A DNA stretch of 64,000 bases from Leadbetterella byssophila DSM 17132. Lineage in GTDB: Bacteria; Bacteroidota; Bacteroidia; Cytophagales; Spirosomataceae. The notes under the pieces were generated by a model. It saw only the letters and a list, made by a program, of their open reading frames with translations, did not search any database and was not told where the DNA came from. The position numbers and the translations under genes are program-made. The stretch covers positions 1,302,001-1,366,000 of the forward strand of contig NC_014655.1 in NCBI RefSeq assembly GCF_000166395.1. Reading direction: 5' to 3'. Positions 38,875 to 48,798 of this stretch are shown here, piece by piece; within the stretch, counting starts at the first letter, position 1, and each line of letters opens with the position of its first letter.

Positions 38875-38902
38875 AAAAAAGGGAACCCATAGGCTCCCTT
38901 TC
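38875..38902 (-). terminator. Intrinsic terminator after kbp
   Basis: On the minus strand GAAAGGGAGCC and GGTTCCCTTTTTT pair with a short loop and end in a T-run. Confidence 0.75.
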
Positions 38903-38910
38903 AAACATCC

Positions 38911-39360
38911 TTATAGTGCAGGAATTCTAAGCACTTGACCAGGATATATCTTGTCTGGATGAGTTAACATTGGTCGGTTAGCTTCAAAAATCACCGGATA
39001 TTTCATGGCGTCACCATAAAATTCTTTTGCAATCTTAGAAAGCGTATCCCCTTTCACCACGGTATGGAATTTTGCTTCAGGTTCAGGAGTAACTACAACG
39101 ATATTGTTATCTACCACGGCTACACCTTCGACATTACCTACTGCTAAGGCAATCTTCTCAGAATCTTGTTGGCTCTCAGTCTCACCTTCAAGCGTTACGG
39201 TGTCCCCTGAAACTTTCACAGTCAATTTTCTGAAAGGCAAGCCAAGATTTTGAACGTGAGCCAAAAGAGCAGATGCTTTCAATTCCGGAGCAGCTTCTTC
39301 TTTTTCACTTTTGCCGAAAACCTTTTCGCCAACACCTTTAAAAAATGATATTAGTCCCAT
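38911..39360 (-). CDS. kbp: Kbp/YgaU-like BON-LysM protein
   Basis: 149 residues, the same length and layout as E. coli Kbp (YgaU): a short N-terminal MGLISFFKGVGEKVFG, a BON domain (about 30-88; KVSGDTVTLEGETESQQDSEKIALAVGN) and a LysM domain (97-147; YHTVVKGDTLSKIAKEFYG-type, ending IYPGQVLRIPAL). The E. coli protein is a cytoplasmic K+ sensor; no signal peptide is present here either. Confidence 0.88.
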   Translation of the reverse strand: MGLISFFKGVGEKVFGKSEKEEAAPELKASALLAHVQNLGLPFRKLTVKVSGDTVTLEGETESQQDSEKIALAVGNVEGVAVVDNNIVVVTPEPEAKFHTVVKGDTLSKIAKEFYGDAMKYPVIFEANRPMLTHPDKIYPGQVLRIPAL

Positions 39361-39444
39361 TGTTAATAAATTTAAGGTAAGAAAATTAATTTAAACAAAT
39401 ATATAGACTTTATGGAATAAACAAAGTCACAGGGACATTAAAAC

Positions 39445-40590
39445 TTAAGTTCGCATCTCTCTTTCCAAGTGCTGGTATTCAACACCATAAAAAGCTTTAA
39501 TTTTTTCAATCTCCATCCAAGCATTTTGATCCTCTGCCCTATTTTCGCGCTTTTTCACGGCAGTTATCATCAAATTTTTGGGAGAATTTTCAGCATTCAC
39601 AAACTCGAAAACCTGAGTTTGATAACCAAAGATCTCCAATACTTCTGCCCGGATGAGATCCGTAAGCATTTCCGCTGTTCTCTCCTCTACTATTCCATAT
39701 TTACTAAACCAAGACGCTAGGCCAGCCGTCTTCATGCTTTTCCGGACCTGCTTGTGGCAACATGGTGAAACCATGATTACTTTGGCACCGGACCTTATAC
39801 CCTTAGCCAGAGCATCATCCGTAGCCGTATCACATGCATGTAAGGCTATCAGCACATCTACAGAGGGAATTTCATAACTATCTATGCTGCCTTGAACGAA
39901 TCCTAGACCATCAAAACCTGCCTCCGCAGCTTTTTGATTACAGAGGTGGACCATATCTTCACGGAACTCCACCCCTTTCACCTCAGGCTTTTCTGATAAT
40001 ACCTCTTTTAGATAATGATAGATAGCAAAGGTTAAATATCCTTTCCCGGAACCCATATCCAGCACAGTCATCTTATTCTTTTCCAGGGATTCTGTAGCAT
40101 TCTTAAAAAACTCCAGGAACTTATTGATCTGTACGAATTTATCTCTCTTCTCCTTTTTAAGATGACCGTCTGTAGAACTAACCCCTAAAAGTTTTAAGAA
40201 ATTAGCGTCAGATTCCACCATTCTTGACTTCACCTTATTGTGGGTTACTTGTACCTCTCTCTTCATTTGAACGGGCTTTTGGGTCATTTTCTCTTTCCCA
40301 TCTGCCTTCAGAAATACTTCCTGTTCTAAGCCGTATAGGTCAAATTGCTTAAAATCTACACCTATCATCTTCTGTAGGAGCGCTAAGCTTTCATCTAAAG
40401 TATAATTCTTCGTCACATCTTTTCTAGGATATCTGTATACCCATGAAAGCAAATGGCCCTTCTTTGAAAGGAAGGGCCTAATGATAATACTCCTAAATTC
40501 AGAATCCTGAAGAGGCGAACTTACAATTAATTTTGAAAGTTTAGAATTTTCAAAATATTCTGAAAATATATTTAGAAACTTTTGTTTCAT
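39445..40590 (-). CDS. SAM-dependent methyltransferase (Methyltransf_32 type)
   Basis: 381 residues. The N-terminal 160 residues are not recognised but contain basic segments (KPVQMKREVQVTHNKVKSRM) typical of nucleic-acid contact. The Rossmann methyltransferase part starts at VLDMGSGKGYLTFAIYHYL and includes VLIALHACDTATDDAL and VSPCCHK. This family includes putative RNA methyltransferases. The substrate is not known. Its ATG overlaps the stop of the upstream M1 peptidase gene by 4 nt. Confidence 0.78.
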   Translation of the reverse strand: MKQKFLNIFSEYFENSKLSKLIVSSPLQDSEFRSIIIRPFLSKKGHLLSWVYRYPRKDVTKNYTLDESLALLQKMIGVDFKQFDLYGLEQEVFLKADGKEKMTQKPVQMKREVQVTHNKVKSRMVESDANFLKLLGVSSTDGHLKKEKRDKFVQINKFLEFFKNATESLEKNKMTVLDMGSGKGYLTFAIYHYLKEVLSEKPEVKGVEFREDMVHLCNQKAAEAGFDGLGFVQGSIDSYEIPSVDVLIALHACDTATDDALAKGIRSGAKVIMVSPCCHKQVRKSMKTAGLASWFSKYGIVEERTAEMLTDLIRAEVLEIFGYQTQVFEFVNAENSPKNLMITAVKKRENRAEDQNAWMEIEKIKAFYGVEYQHLEREMRT

Positions 40591-42215
40591 TGAGTGATAT
40601 AAAAATTACGATCTGCAACTAAGGTTTTACCCTTGATAGATTTCCATGAAGTGCTCGGATAAATGTATTGCTCCTTACCGTCAACCGCTACTTTCACCGG
40701 CATATCGAAACCGTCAATTACATTTTCCCAACGATAGTTCACCTTTCCTCCTTTCACCTGGGTGGCAAGTTTAGGAATTCTCACATCACGTAGGTATTGA
40801 TCAAATACTTTACTTAGGTCTCTTCCTGCCTTTTGTGAAATGTAATGCTCAATATCTGCAGAAGATACGGTTTGGTGGTAGAAATCCTTATTCATTCCTC
40901 TTAAGATTTGACGGAACTTCTCATCATCCCCAATGATATGACGAATTGTATGGATCATATTCGCTCCTTTACTATACATATCACCGGAACCTTCATGGTT
41001 TACATTATAAACACCGATGATAGGAATATCGTTTCTTATGTTCTTTCTGGTACCTATCACATAATCTTCTCCTGCCTTTTTACCATAGTGATAATCCGTA
41101 AACAGGGATTCTGAATAGGCAGTAAAACCTTCATGAACCCACATATCTGCTATATCCTTGTAGGTAATATTATTAGCAAACCACTCGTGACCGCTTTCGT
41201 GGATGATGATAAAATCCCATTTATCGCCCCATCCTGTACCGGATTGATCTCTGCCTAAGTATCCTTTTTTGTATTGGTTACCATATGTCACAGAACTTTG
41301 GTGTTCCATTCCCAAATAAGGAGCTTCTACTAATTTGTAACCATCTTCATAGAAAGGATAGGGTCCAAACCAATATTCAAAAGCTTCTAACATACGAGGT
41401 ACATCTTTCCAGTGTTCCTTTGCCACTTCCAGATTGTAATCTAATGGCCAATAATCTACACGAAGAGGACCTTTTTCTCCCTTATAGGTCTCAGTATAAT
41501 GTGCATAATTACCGATGTTAATGTTTACCCCATAGTTATTTATAGGATTGATAACCTCCCAAACGGTAGTAACCTTGCCGTCTTTGTAAAGACAATAGGA
41601 ATCCATCATACCGTTAGAAACGTTCATCAAACTGTCCGGAATAGTGATACTAATTCTCATCCCTTTGTCCGGCTCATCGTACATGTGATCCTTACATGGC
41701 CACCAAACGCTCGCCCCAAGACCTTGACATGAAGTAGCCACGAAAGGCCTTCCTAATTTATCTTTAGCCCATGAAACTCCTCCATCCCAAGGTGCTCTTC
41801 TGGCCACCTTTGGATTTCCTTCATAGTGCACGGTTATGTCTCCTTCTGCTCCTGCACTCACCGTGGCAGGTAATTCTATGAAATACGCGTTAGCTCCTTT
41901 TTTCGTAAACTTCAAGGACTTCTCTCCCTGCACTACTGAAGTTATGGATAGAGGTTCTTGCAAATCTATTTGCATCACTTTTCCCGGGCTTAAGGCCTTA
42001 TAAGAGATCACATTGGAACCCCTAAAGAACTTGTTGTCGATATCCACATCAACACTTAGGTCGTAACGCATTAAATCCCACCATGCTCTTTCCGGTGTAA
42101 TGGTTCCCCTTAAGGTATCATCCAGGGTAAAGGTTTTTTTTGTGCCATGCAAAATCTGCCCAAATGACACCGATGAAAGGAGACATGCTCCTAAAATTAA
42201 ACTACTTCTCTTCAT
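40587..42215 (-). CDS. Secreted M1-family metallopeptidase
   Basis: 542 residues from the ATG that gives a clean signal peptide (MKRSSLILGACLLSSVSFGQ); longer starts are not supported. Zinc site HESGHEWFANN with the downstream Glu in WVHEGFTAYSE. The exopeptidase motif reads GMEHQS rather than the usual GAMEN, so aminopeptidase specificity may differ. N-terminal beta-saddle domain at about 30-230. Periplasmic or outer-surface peptide degradation is likely. Confidence 0.88.
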   Translation of the reverse strand: MKRSSLILGACLLSSVSFGQILHGTKKTFTLDDTLRGTITPERAWWDLMRYDLSVDVDIDNKFFRGSNVISYKALSPGKVMQIDLQEPLSITSVVQGEKSLKFTKKGANAYFIELPATVSAGAEGDITVHYEGNPKVARRAPWDGGVSWAKDKLGRPFVATSCQGLGASVWWPCKDHMYDEPDKGMRISITIPDSLMNVSNGMMDSYCLYKDGKVTTVWEVINPINNYGVNINIGNYAHYTETYKGEKGPLRVDYWPLDYNLEVAKEHWKDVPRMLEAFEYWFGPYPFYEDGYKLVEAPYLGMEHQSSVTYGNQYKKGYLGRDQSGTGWGDKWDFIIIHESGHEWFANNITYKDIADMWVHEGFTAYSESLFTDYHYGKKAGEDYVIGTRKNIRNDIPIIGVYNVNHEGSGDMYSKGANMIHTIRHIIGDDEKFRQILRGMNKDFYHQTVSSADIEHYISQKAGRDLSKVFDQYLRDVRIPKLATQVKGGKVNYRWENVIDGFDMPVKVAVDGKEQYIYPSTSWKSIKGKTLVADRNFYITQ

Positions 42216-42222
42216 ATGATAA

Positions 42223-43437
42223 TTACCACGTTTTTTTCTTATGTCCAAAAGCCGCATACCAAAAGATAAAAGCATACAAAGGCACCACTAACCAGTAGGC
42301 ATGTTGAGTATTCGTATGCTCAGAGATTTTTCCGTACAAAGAAGTCAAGATGGCGCCACCGGCTATCATCATCACCAAAAGTGCGGAAGCCAACTTCGTA
42401 TGCTTACCTAATCCATCTAGTGCCAAAGGCCAAATGGCCGGCCACATGATAGCATTGGCCAATCCCAAGAGAGCGATACACATCACAGAAGTAAAACCAT
42501 CTGTAAAAATGGCAGCTACGGTCATGATCACCCCAAACAGTGCAGAATATTTTAACCAATCTCCCTGAGACACCACTTTAGGAATAAGGAAAATACCTAA
42601 AACGTACCCCACTAACATCAGCCATAAGGTGTAAGTACCAAAATCCTTCGCTTGCTCTTCCGGGAATCCTTGAGAAATCCCATAAGCAATGATGGAGTCA
42701 CCTGCAATCACCTCCGCTCCTACATAGGCAAATAAAGCTACTAATCCCAAAACCAAATTTGGGTGTAACCAGATAGATGATTTTCCGGTTTCTGTCACCA
42801 CCTCTTCCTCTTCCTGCACTTCCGGCAAACCTTTCATAAACCAAACCGTAATGGCAAGTACGGTCAAGGCTCCGGCTATACCAAAATAGGGAATCACCAC
42901 CTTTTCTAATTCCTCTGCTCTAGTCAGCGTACCTACTGCTGTAGCACTACCTGCTAGTAAGATTCCACCTAAAACCTTTTGCCCAATGATACCAGCCACT
43001 TTATTAGCGATACCCATCACACTGATCCTTTGGGCGGCACTTTCTATTGGACCCAGGATAGTGACGTAGGGATTTGAGGCCGTTTGAAGTATAGTAAGTC
43101 CGGTAGCAATCACAAATAAACCGGTCAGAAAAAGATTATATGATTCCGCTCTGGCAGCCGGTACAAAGATTAATGCACCTATTGCCATAATTAACAAACC
43201 CACTGACATTCCTCTTTTAAAACCTACTTTCTTAAGCACCCAAGTAGAAGGAATAGCCATCACAGTATAAGAAATATAGAAGGCAAAGGTGACCAAATAA
43301 GCCTGGGTATTATTCAGCTCAAAGGCCTTTTGGAAAAAGGGGATTAATACCGCATTAACCCAGGTAATAAACCCGAAAATGAAGAATAATATACCGATAA
43401 TGGCTAGAGGACCATAATAGTTTTTGGTTTGTGTCAT
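42223..43437 (-). CDS. GluP/FucP-type sugar MFS transporter
   Basis: 404 residues from the ATG at 43437, with 12 hydrophobic segments. The family signature is clear: FFIFGFITWVNAVLIPFF in helix 1, TGLTILQTASNPYVTILGP in helix 4, and a long central loop with acidic residues. Inner-membrane H+- or Na+-coupled uptake of glucose/galactose or fucose; specificity is not readable. 7 bp upstream of the M1 peptidase gene on the same strand. A longer frame beginning at 43473 is less likely. Confidence 0.85.
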   Translation of the reverse strand: MTQTKNYYGPLAIIGILFFIFGFITWVNAVLIPFFQKAFELNNTQAYLVTFAFYISYTVMAIPSTWVLKKVGFKRGMSVGLLIMAIGALIFVPAARAESYNLFLTGLFVIATGLTILQTASNPYVTILGPIESAAQRISVMGIANKVAGIIGQKVLGGILLAGSATAVGTLTRAEELEKVVIPYFGIAGALTVLAITVWFMKGLPEVQEEEEVVTETGKSSIWLHPNLVLGLVALFAYVGAEVIAGDSIIAYGISQGFPEEQAKDFGTYTLWLMLVGYVLGIFLIPKVVSQGDWLKYSALFGVIMTVAAIFTDGFTSVMCIALLGLANAIMWPAIWPLALDGLGKHTKLASALLVMMIAGGAILTSLYGKISEHTNTQHAYWLVVPLYAFIFWYAAFGHKKKTW

Positions 43438-43552
43438 GTTCGTTGATTTACTTTTGTGGCACAATAATACCACATATTTGCACGAAAAAAACCATATAAA
43501 CGTTGGTATTTTTCTAAGGAAATCCTAGCTTGGACTTTGAAACATCAGCAAT

Positions 43553-44413
43553 ATGTATAAGAATTCAGAACTGATCCTAAATCCTGACGGAAGTCTATAC
43601 CATATCAACCTCAAACCGGAACATGTTGGAGAAACCGTTTTCCTGGTTGGTGACCCAGATAGAGTACCTGTGGTATCCGCCTTCTTTGATCAAGTAGACT
43701 TTAAAACCCAAAAGAGGGAAATAGTTACTCACTCCGGAAAATTAAGGGGAAAAAGAGTGACCGTGATCTCCACAGGAATGGGTACAGACAATATAGACAT
43801 AGTACTTGGAGAACTTGATGCTGCTGTAAACCTAGATCTGGAAAAGAAAGAAAAGAAGGCAGATCATACTTCCTTAAAAATCATCCGACTAGGAACTTCT
43901 GGCTCCTTACAAGCTGAGATTCCGGTAGACAGTTTATTAGCCAGTTCCCATGGCTTGGGTTTGGATGGGCTTTTGCATTTCTATCAAAATACGGATGCTT
44001 TCACCCAAAATCCCCTTATTGATAAGTTTATCACAGATAGCAACTGGAACTCCCGCTTCGCCCGCCCATACATAGTTCCTGCCGGTCAAAGCCTTTTGGC
44101 TAAAACCCAAGATTTCAAAACCGGCATAACGGCTACGGCTTGCGGATTTTATGGCCCTCAGGGAAGGGTATTACGACTGGACATACAGGAGCCGGAACTC
44201 AATGAAAAATTGACAGCATTTGAGTTTGATGGCTTAAAAATTACCAATTTTGAGATGGAAACCTCTGCTATTTACGGTTTAGCTAAATTAATGGGTCATG
44301 AAGCACTGTCAGTCAATACCATCATAGCCAACCGAATTACCGGAGATTTTTCCACAGATTACAAAAAAGCCGTCAAAAACATGATCGGCCAAGTACTAGA
44401 AACGTTTATATGA
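43553..44413 (+). CDS. Nucleoside phosphorylase (uridine-phosphorylase-like)
   Basis: 286 residues, PNP/UDP family 1. VFLVGDPDRVPVVSAFFD matches the phosphate-binding start, GMGTDNIDIVLGELDA the middle, and TNFEMETSAIYGLA the ribose-binding Glu-Met-Glu segment. Cleaves a nucleoside with phosphate for salvage. The 4-nt overlap with cytidine deaminase makes a pyrimidine substrate (uridine) most likely, since deamination of cytidine would feed it. Confidence 0.85.
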   Translation: MYKNSELILNPDGSLYHINLKPEHVGETVFLVGDPDRVPVVSAFFDQVDFKTQKREIVTHSGKLRGKRVTVISTGMGTDNIDIVLGELDAAVNLDLEKKEKKADHTSLKIIRLGTSGSLQAEIPVDSLLASSHGLGLDGLLHFYQNTDAFTQNPLIDKFITDSNWNSRFARPYIVPAGQSLLAKTQDFKTGITATACGFYGPQGRVLRLDIQEPELNEKLTAFEFDGLKITNFEMETSAIYGLAKLMGHEALSVNTIIANRITGDFSTDYKKAVKNMIGQVLETFI

Positions 44414-44895
44414 AAGATAAAACTTTAACGCTATCCTATACAGAATTTGAAACTTGGGATGAATTGAGCCCGAATCACCAAGAGCTCATTTCTCAAGCCA
44501 TAGCCGCCGCAGAACAGAGTTACTCTCCGTACAGCCAGTTCCCCGTAGGTGCAGCTGTACTCTTAGAAGATGGACAGATTTTCAGAGGAAGCAATCAGGA
44601 GAATCTCTCTTTCCCTGCGGGTACATGCGCTGAACGCTCTGTCTTACACTACATAGGTGCAAACATTCCCCAAGGAAAAATAAAGACCATAGCCGTAACA
44701 GCACTTCGGTCCACCTCTGCACATCCTGTCACCCCCTGCGGCATTTGTAGACAAGTCATGTCAGAATGTGAAAATAGGCAAGGGACTGAGATTGAAGTTC
44801 TCCTTCATAAGTTGAATGGAAGTACTTATAGATTTGTCTCTGCAAGTGGACTACTTCCTCTGGCTTTTGAGGAAACCATTCTGAGCCAGCCGTAA
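44410..44895 (+). CDS. cdd: Cytidine deaminase
   Basis: 161 residues, homo-oligomeric zinc enzyme turning cytidine into uridine. The catalytic Glu and first ligand are in FPAGTCAERSVLHY; the other two Cys ligands in TPCGICRQVM. GAAVLLEDGQIFRGSNQENLSFP is the substrate-site segment. Coupled to the nucleoside phosphorylase. The last 70 nt overlap a convergent glycosyltransferase frame, although the usual family C-terminus (LLPLAFEE) shows the cdd end is genuine. Confidence 0.94.
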   Translation: MKDKTLTLSYTEFETWDELSPNHQELISQAIAAAEQSYSPYSQFPVGAAVLLEDGQIFRGSNQENLSFPAGTCAERSVLHYIGANIPQGKIKTIAVTALRSTSAHPVTPCGICRQVMSECENRQGTEIEVLLHKLNGSTYRFVSASGLLPLAFEETILSQP

Positions 44896-45734
44896 ACTTT
44901 TCGCATATAGCGGATGACCTGAAATGGCACATACATTTTTAAATGTGCCCAAAGGGAGATATCCTGGTATGTTACTACGAGATTAGGATCCAAATACTGC
45001 ATGGTAAAACCCTTTTCACGTAACGCTGCATGCAATACTACGTGTTCGCACATGGACTCTACACCTTCTACATGCGCCTCGGCACCCGAGTATTCTACTC
45101 CGGAAAGTAGGGCCTCTGCTTTATATATAGCTAATCCATTAAAGTTTGAGCCTACAGGGATTAGTTCTCTCGCATGTCGACAAGCTCGGTATAGGCTCTT
45201 TTGTCTGGATTTAAACTCTTCAAAATTATGAAAAGGCAGCACAGTATAATCATCTACGTCCGCATACGCGTAAATGTCATAGAATACATAACCCCATAGA
45301 TATTCCACCCTGTTTATCCCTAAGGCAGATCGCACGTCCCAATTGCAATCATCAAAACATGCGAGAAAGCGTGAAGTATCAAAATGGAAAACATCTAGAT
45401 CTATAACACATACGTAATCTACAGAGTCAAGTTTCTGCAATGCTTTTAAATATTGATTACGATATTGTGACATCAAATCTATCCTATGCCGAGAATAAGG
45501 CCCTTTGTTGAAAGGATCCTGTCCAAAATCGGCCATTGTTACCTGGACTCCTTCAGTGCTATTAGCATATTGGCTTAACACCTCTTTGGTTCCGTCATAA
45601 CTATCATTCTCAAAAATGATGACCGAAACCTTCTGGAAGTGGGGGCGTATTTCTTCAATTCTCTGAAGGTTTAATAGCAGATTCTTTTCTGCATTACGAA
45701 CTAAACCGCAAAAAACGAGGTGACATGGATTCAT
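44826..45734 (-). CDS. Putative glycosyltransferase (CAP59-like)
   Basis: 302 residues. N-terminal nucleotide-sugar-binding pattern (VFCGLVRNAEKNLLLNL, VIIFENDSYDGTKEVL) and a DxD-like VIDLDVF near residue 117 resemble CAP59-type mannosyltransferases. No membrane helix or signal peptide. Probably a cytoplasmic glycan-assembly enzyme; the sugar is unknown. The last 70 nt overlap cdd. It lies 20 bp downstream of another glycosyltransferase gene on the same strand. Confidence 0.65.
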   Translation of the reverse strand: MNPCHLVFCGLVRNAEKNLLLNLQRIEEIRPHFQKVSVIIFENDSYDGTKEVLSQYANSTEGVQVTMADFGQDPFNKGPYSRHRIDLMSQYRNQYLKALQKLDSVDYVCVIDLDVFHFDTSRFLACFDDCNWDVRSALGINRVEYLWGYVFYDIYAYADVDDYTVLPFHNFEEFKSRQKSLYRACRHARELIPVGSNFNGLAIYKAEALLSGVEYSGAEAHVEGVESMCEHVVLHAALREKGFTMQYLDPNLVVTYQDISLWAHLKMYVPFQVIRYMRKVYGWLRMVSSKARGSSPLAETNL

Positions 45735-45754
45735 AGAGGTAGATAATCTAATAA

Positions 45755-46531
45755 TTATTTCATAAAAGGCAGAAACTTCACACAGATTTCGTCTTCGTAG
45801 AATACACTACATCTCTCAGGTTCTGAAACTAACCATTTCATGGCCTCTTTGTCATCAATCCTACGTACTCCGTTATCTGCCCTTTTGGAATTCAATTTTC
45901 TTTGGTACTCCTCTAAAGATTTTGTGAAGTAGTGATTAAGTTGGATCACGTGCCTGCATTCTTCCAAATTCTCTGCTCCTTTCATTTTGGAACCTAGGGC
46001 ATTGGTATGTTTTTTTAACCATTTTAGATTAGGAAAATGTGGATGTAAGAACTTTTTCACTGAAGATGGTCGGACTGCGCTCTTAACATTCTTATGCTGT
46101 TTACCTTCAGAATAGCGGTAATGATCAATAACAAATCCTCCCTTCGGCTTTTTATCATGTCCTCCATTTCCAAAGATCACCCAATTAAAACTAATGCAGT
46201 CCACATTTTGGCCTTGATCTTCTAAATATGCTCTGAAAGTAGGATGTTGCTTAGGAAGTATAAACTCATCAATGTCAAAGAAAGCGGCCCATTCCGACAA
46301 ATGACCGAAATGCTTGATATAGTGGTTATAAGCTGAGGTCTGCTTTTGTTCTCCGGGAAAAGGAATGACTGTTATATCAGGCTGATCCTTTAGAAAATCT
46401 GACAAGGGTGGGTGACTACCATTGTCATAAAAATAGAAATGATCCACTCCATTTAATTTGTAATACTGTATAAATTCTTGAATATAAGGATCTTCATTTT
46501 TTACAATGGCTACTAAGGTCAAAAAAAACAT
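45755..46531 (-). CDS. GT92-like glycosyltransferase
   Basis: 258 residues. LTLVAIVKNEDPYIQEFIQYYKLNGVDHFYFYDNGS and the DxD motif in AAFFDIDEFILP are typical of glycosyltransferase family 92 / DUF23 proteins. A conserved His-rich segment (HYRYSEGKQHKNVK) follows. Cytoplasmic. With the next gene it forms a two-gene glycosyltransferase unit transcribed away from groES. Confidence 0.78.
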   Translation of the reverse strand: MFFLTLVAIVKNEDPYIQEFIQYYKLNGVDHFYFYDNGSHPPLSDFLKDQPDITVIPFPGEQKQTSAYNHYIKHFGHLSEWAAFFDIDEFILPKQHPTFRAYLEDQGQNVDCISFNWVIFGNGGHDKKPKGGFVIDHYRYSEGKQHKNVKSAVRPSSVKKFLHPHFPNLKWLKKHTNALGSKMKGAENLEECRHVIQLNHYFTKSLEEYQRKLNSKRADNGVRRIDDKEAMKWLVSEPERCSVFYEDEICVKFLPFMK

Positions 46532-46570
46532 GTGGTATACTGGTTTAGGTTCTGAAATTTACATACAAAA

Positions 46571-46608
46571 TTGTCAGCGCTTGTCAGTCGATGCGGAAAA
46601 AATGTCAG
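46571..46608 (+). promoter_or_regulatory. Three phased TGTCAG repeats upstream of groES
   Basis: TGTCAG occurs at 46572, 46582 and 46603, spaced 10 and 21 bp, so all three face one side of the helix. They lie 81-117 bp before the groES ATG. No CIRCE palindrome is seen in this gap. Candidate binding site for a heat-shock regulator. Confidence 0.4.
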
Positions 46609-46688
46609 TAAAACGATAAAATTTAGCGATTGGCAAATGTTTTGATCATTAGGTTATCAGAAATTTTTAATTAAAAATAGATATAATT

Positions 46689-46964
46689 ATGTCAGTAAAC
46701 GTAAAACCTTTAGCAGACAGAGTTTTGGTAGAAGCAGCTCCCGCTGAGGAAAAAACTGCGTTTGGAATCATCATTCCTGATACAGCCAAAGAAAAACCAC
46801 AAAAAGGTACAGTTGTAGCTGTAGGTCCTGGTAAAAAAGATGAGCCTCTAACCGTAAAAGTGGGTGACACAGTATTATACGGTAAGTATTCGGGCACTGA
46901 ATTAACAGTTGACGGAAAAGAATATCTCATCATGAGAGAATCAGACATCTACGCTATCATCTGA
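46689..46964 (+). CDS. groES: Co-chaperonin GroES
   Basis: 91 residues. Caps the GroEL ring. [39 protein letters not shown] contains the mobile loop ([11 protein letters not shown]) that binds GroEL, and [14 protein letters not shown] the C-terminal barrel. First gene of the groES-groL operon; 38 bp separate it from groL. Confidence 0.97.
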   Translation: MSVNVKPLADRVLVEAAPAEEKTAFGIIIPDTAKEKPQKGTVVAVGPGKKDEPLTVKVGDTVLYGKYSGTELTVDGKEYLIMRESDIYAII

Positions 46965-46987
46965 TAGGAATTTTAGTTTACACTTAA

Positions 46988-48631
<1,644 letters not shown>

Positions 48632-48651
48632 TCTCCCCCTAGCTAAATTTT

Positions 48652-48665
48652 AAGAGGGCGTCTCA
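48652..48665 (+). repeat. IS left inverted repeat
   Basis: Matches the right end at 13 of 14 positions in inverted orientation. The outermost bases are inferred from this match, so the true boundary may shift by a few bases. Confidence 0.7.
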
Positions 48666-48689
48666 AAACCTAAATGAGGCGTTCTCTTT
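48654..48689 (+). terminator. groL terminator / IS left-end hairpin
   Basis: 11-bp stem with three G-U pairs (48654-48664 with 48676-48686), 11-nt loop, then TTTG. It lies 23 bp after the groL stop and could terminate groESL transcription, whether of host or IS origin. Confidence 0.6.
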
Positions 48690-48771
48690 GTTTTCAATTT
48701 ATTTAGGCTGGGATTTCTTATTTGATTTTTTATATTCCAACCTCAGGAGGTTGAATTTGCAAATAGTATTG

Positions 48772-48798
48772 AAAAAGGTCTCTCAGGAGGCCTTTTTT
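48772..48798 (-). terminator. Terminator of the transposase gene
   Basis: 11-bp stem (48772-48782 with 48787-48797) with a 4-nt loop that includes the transposase stop codon, flanked by A5 and T6. Confidence 0.8.

Noticed and set aside
42216..42275. Longer N-terminus for the M1 peptidase
   Set aside because: It would place about 20 residues before a clean signal peptide and overlap the transporter gene; the ATG at 42215 is better.
43438..43473. Longer N-terminus for the sugar transporter
   Set aside because: The extra residues are not seen in the family and the ATG at 43437 precedes the first helix at the normal distance.
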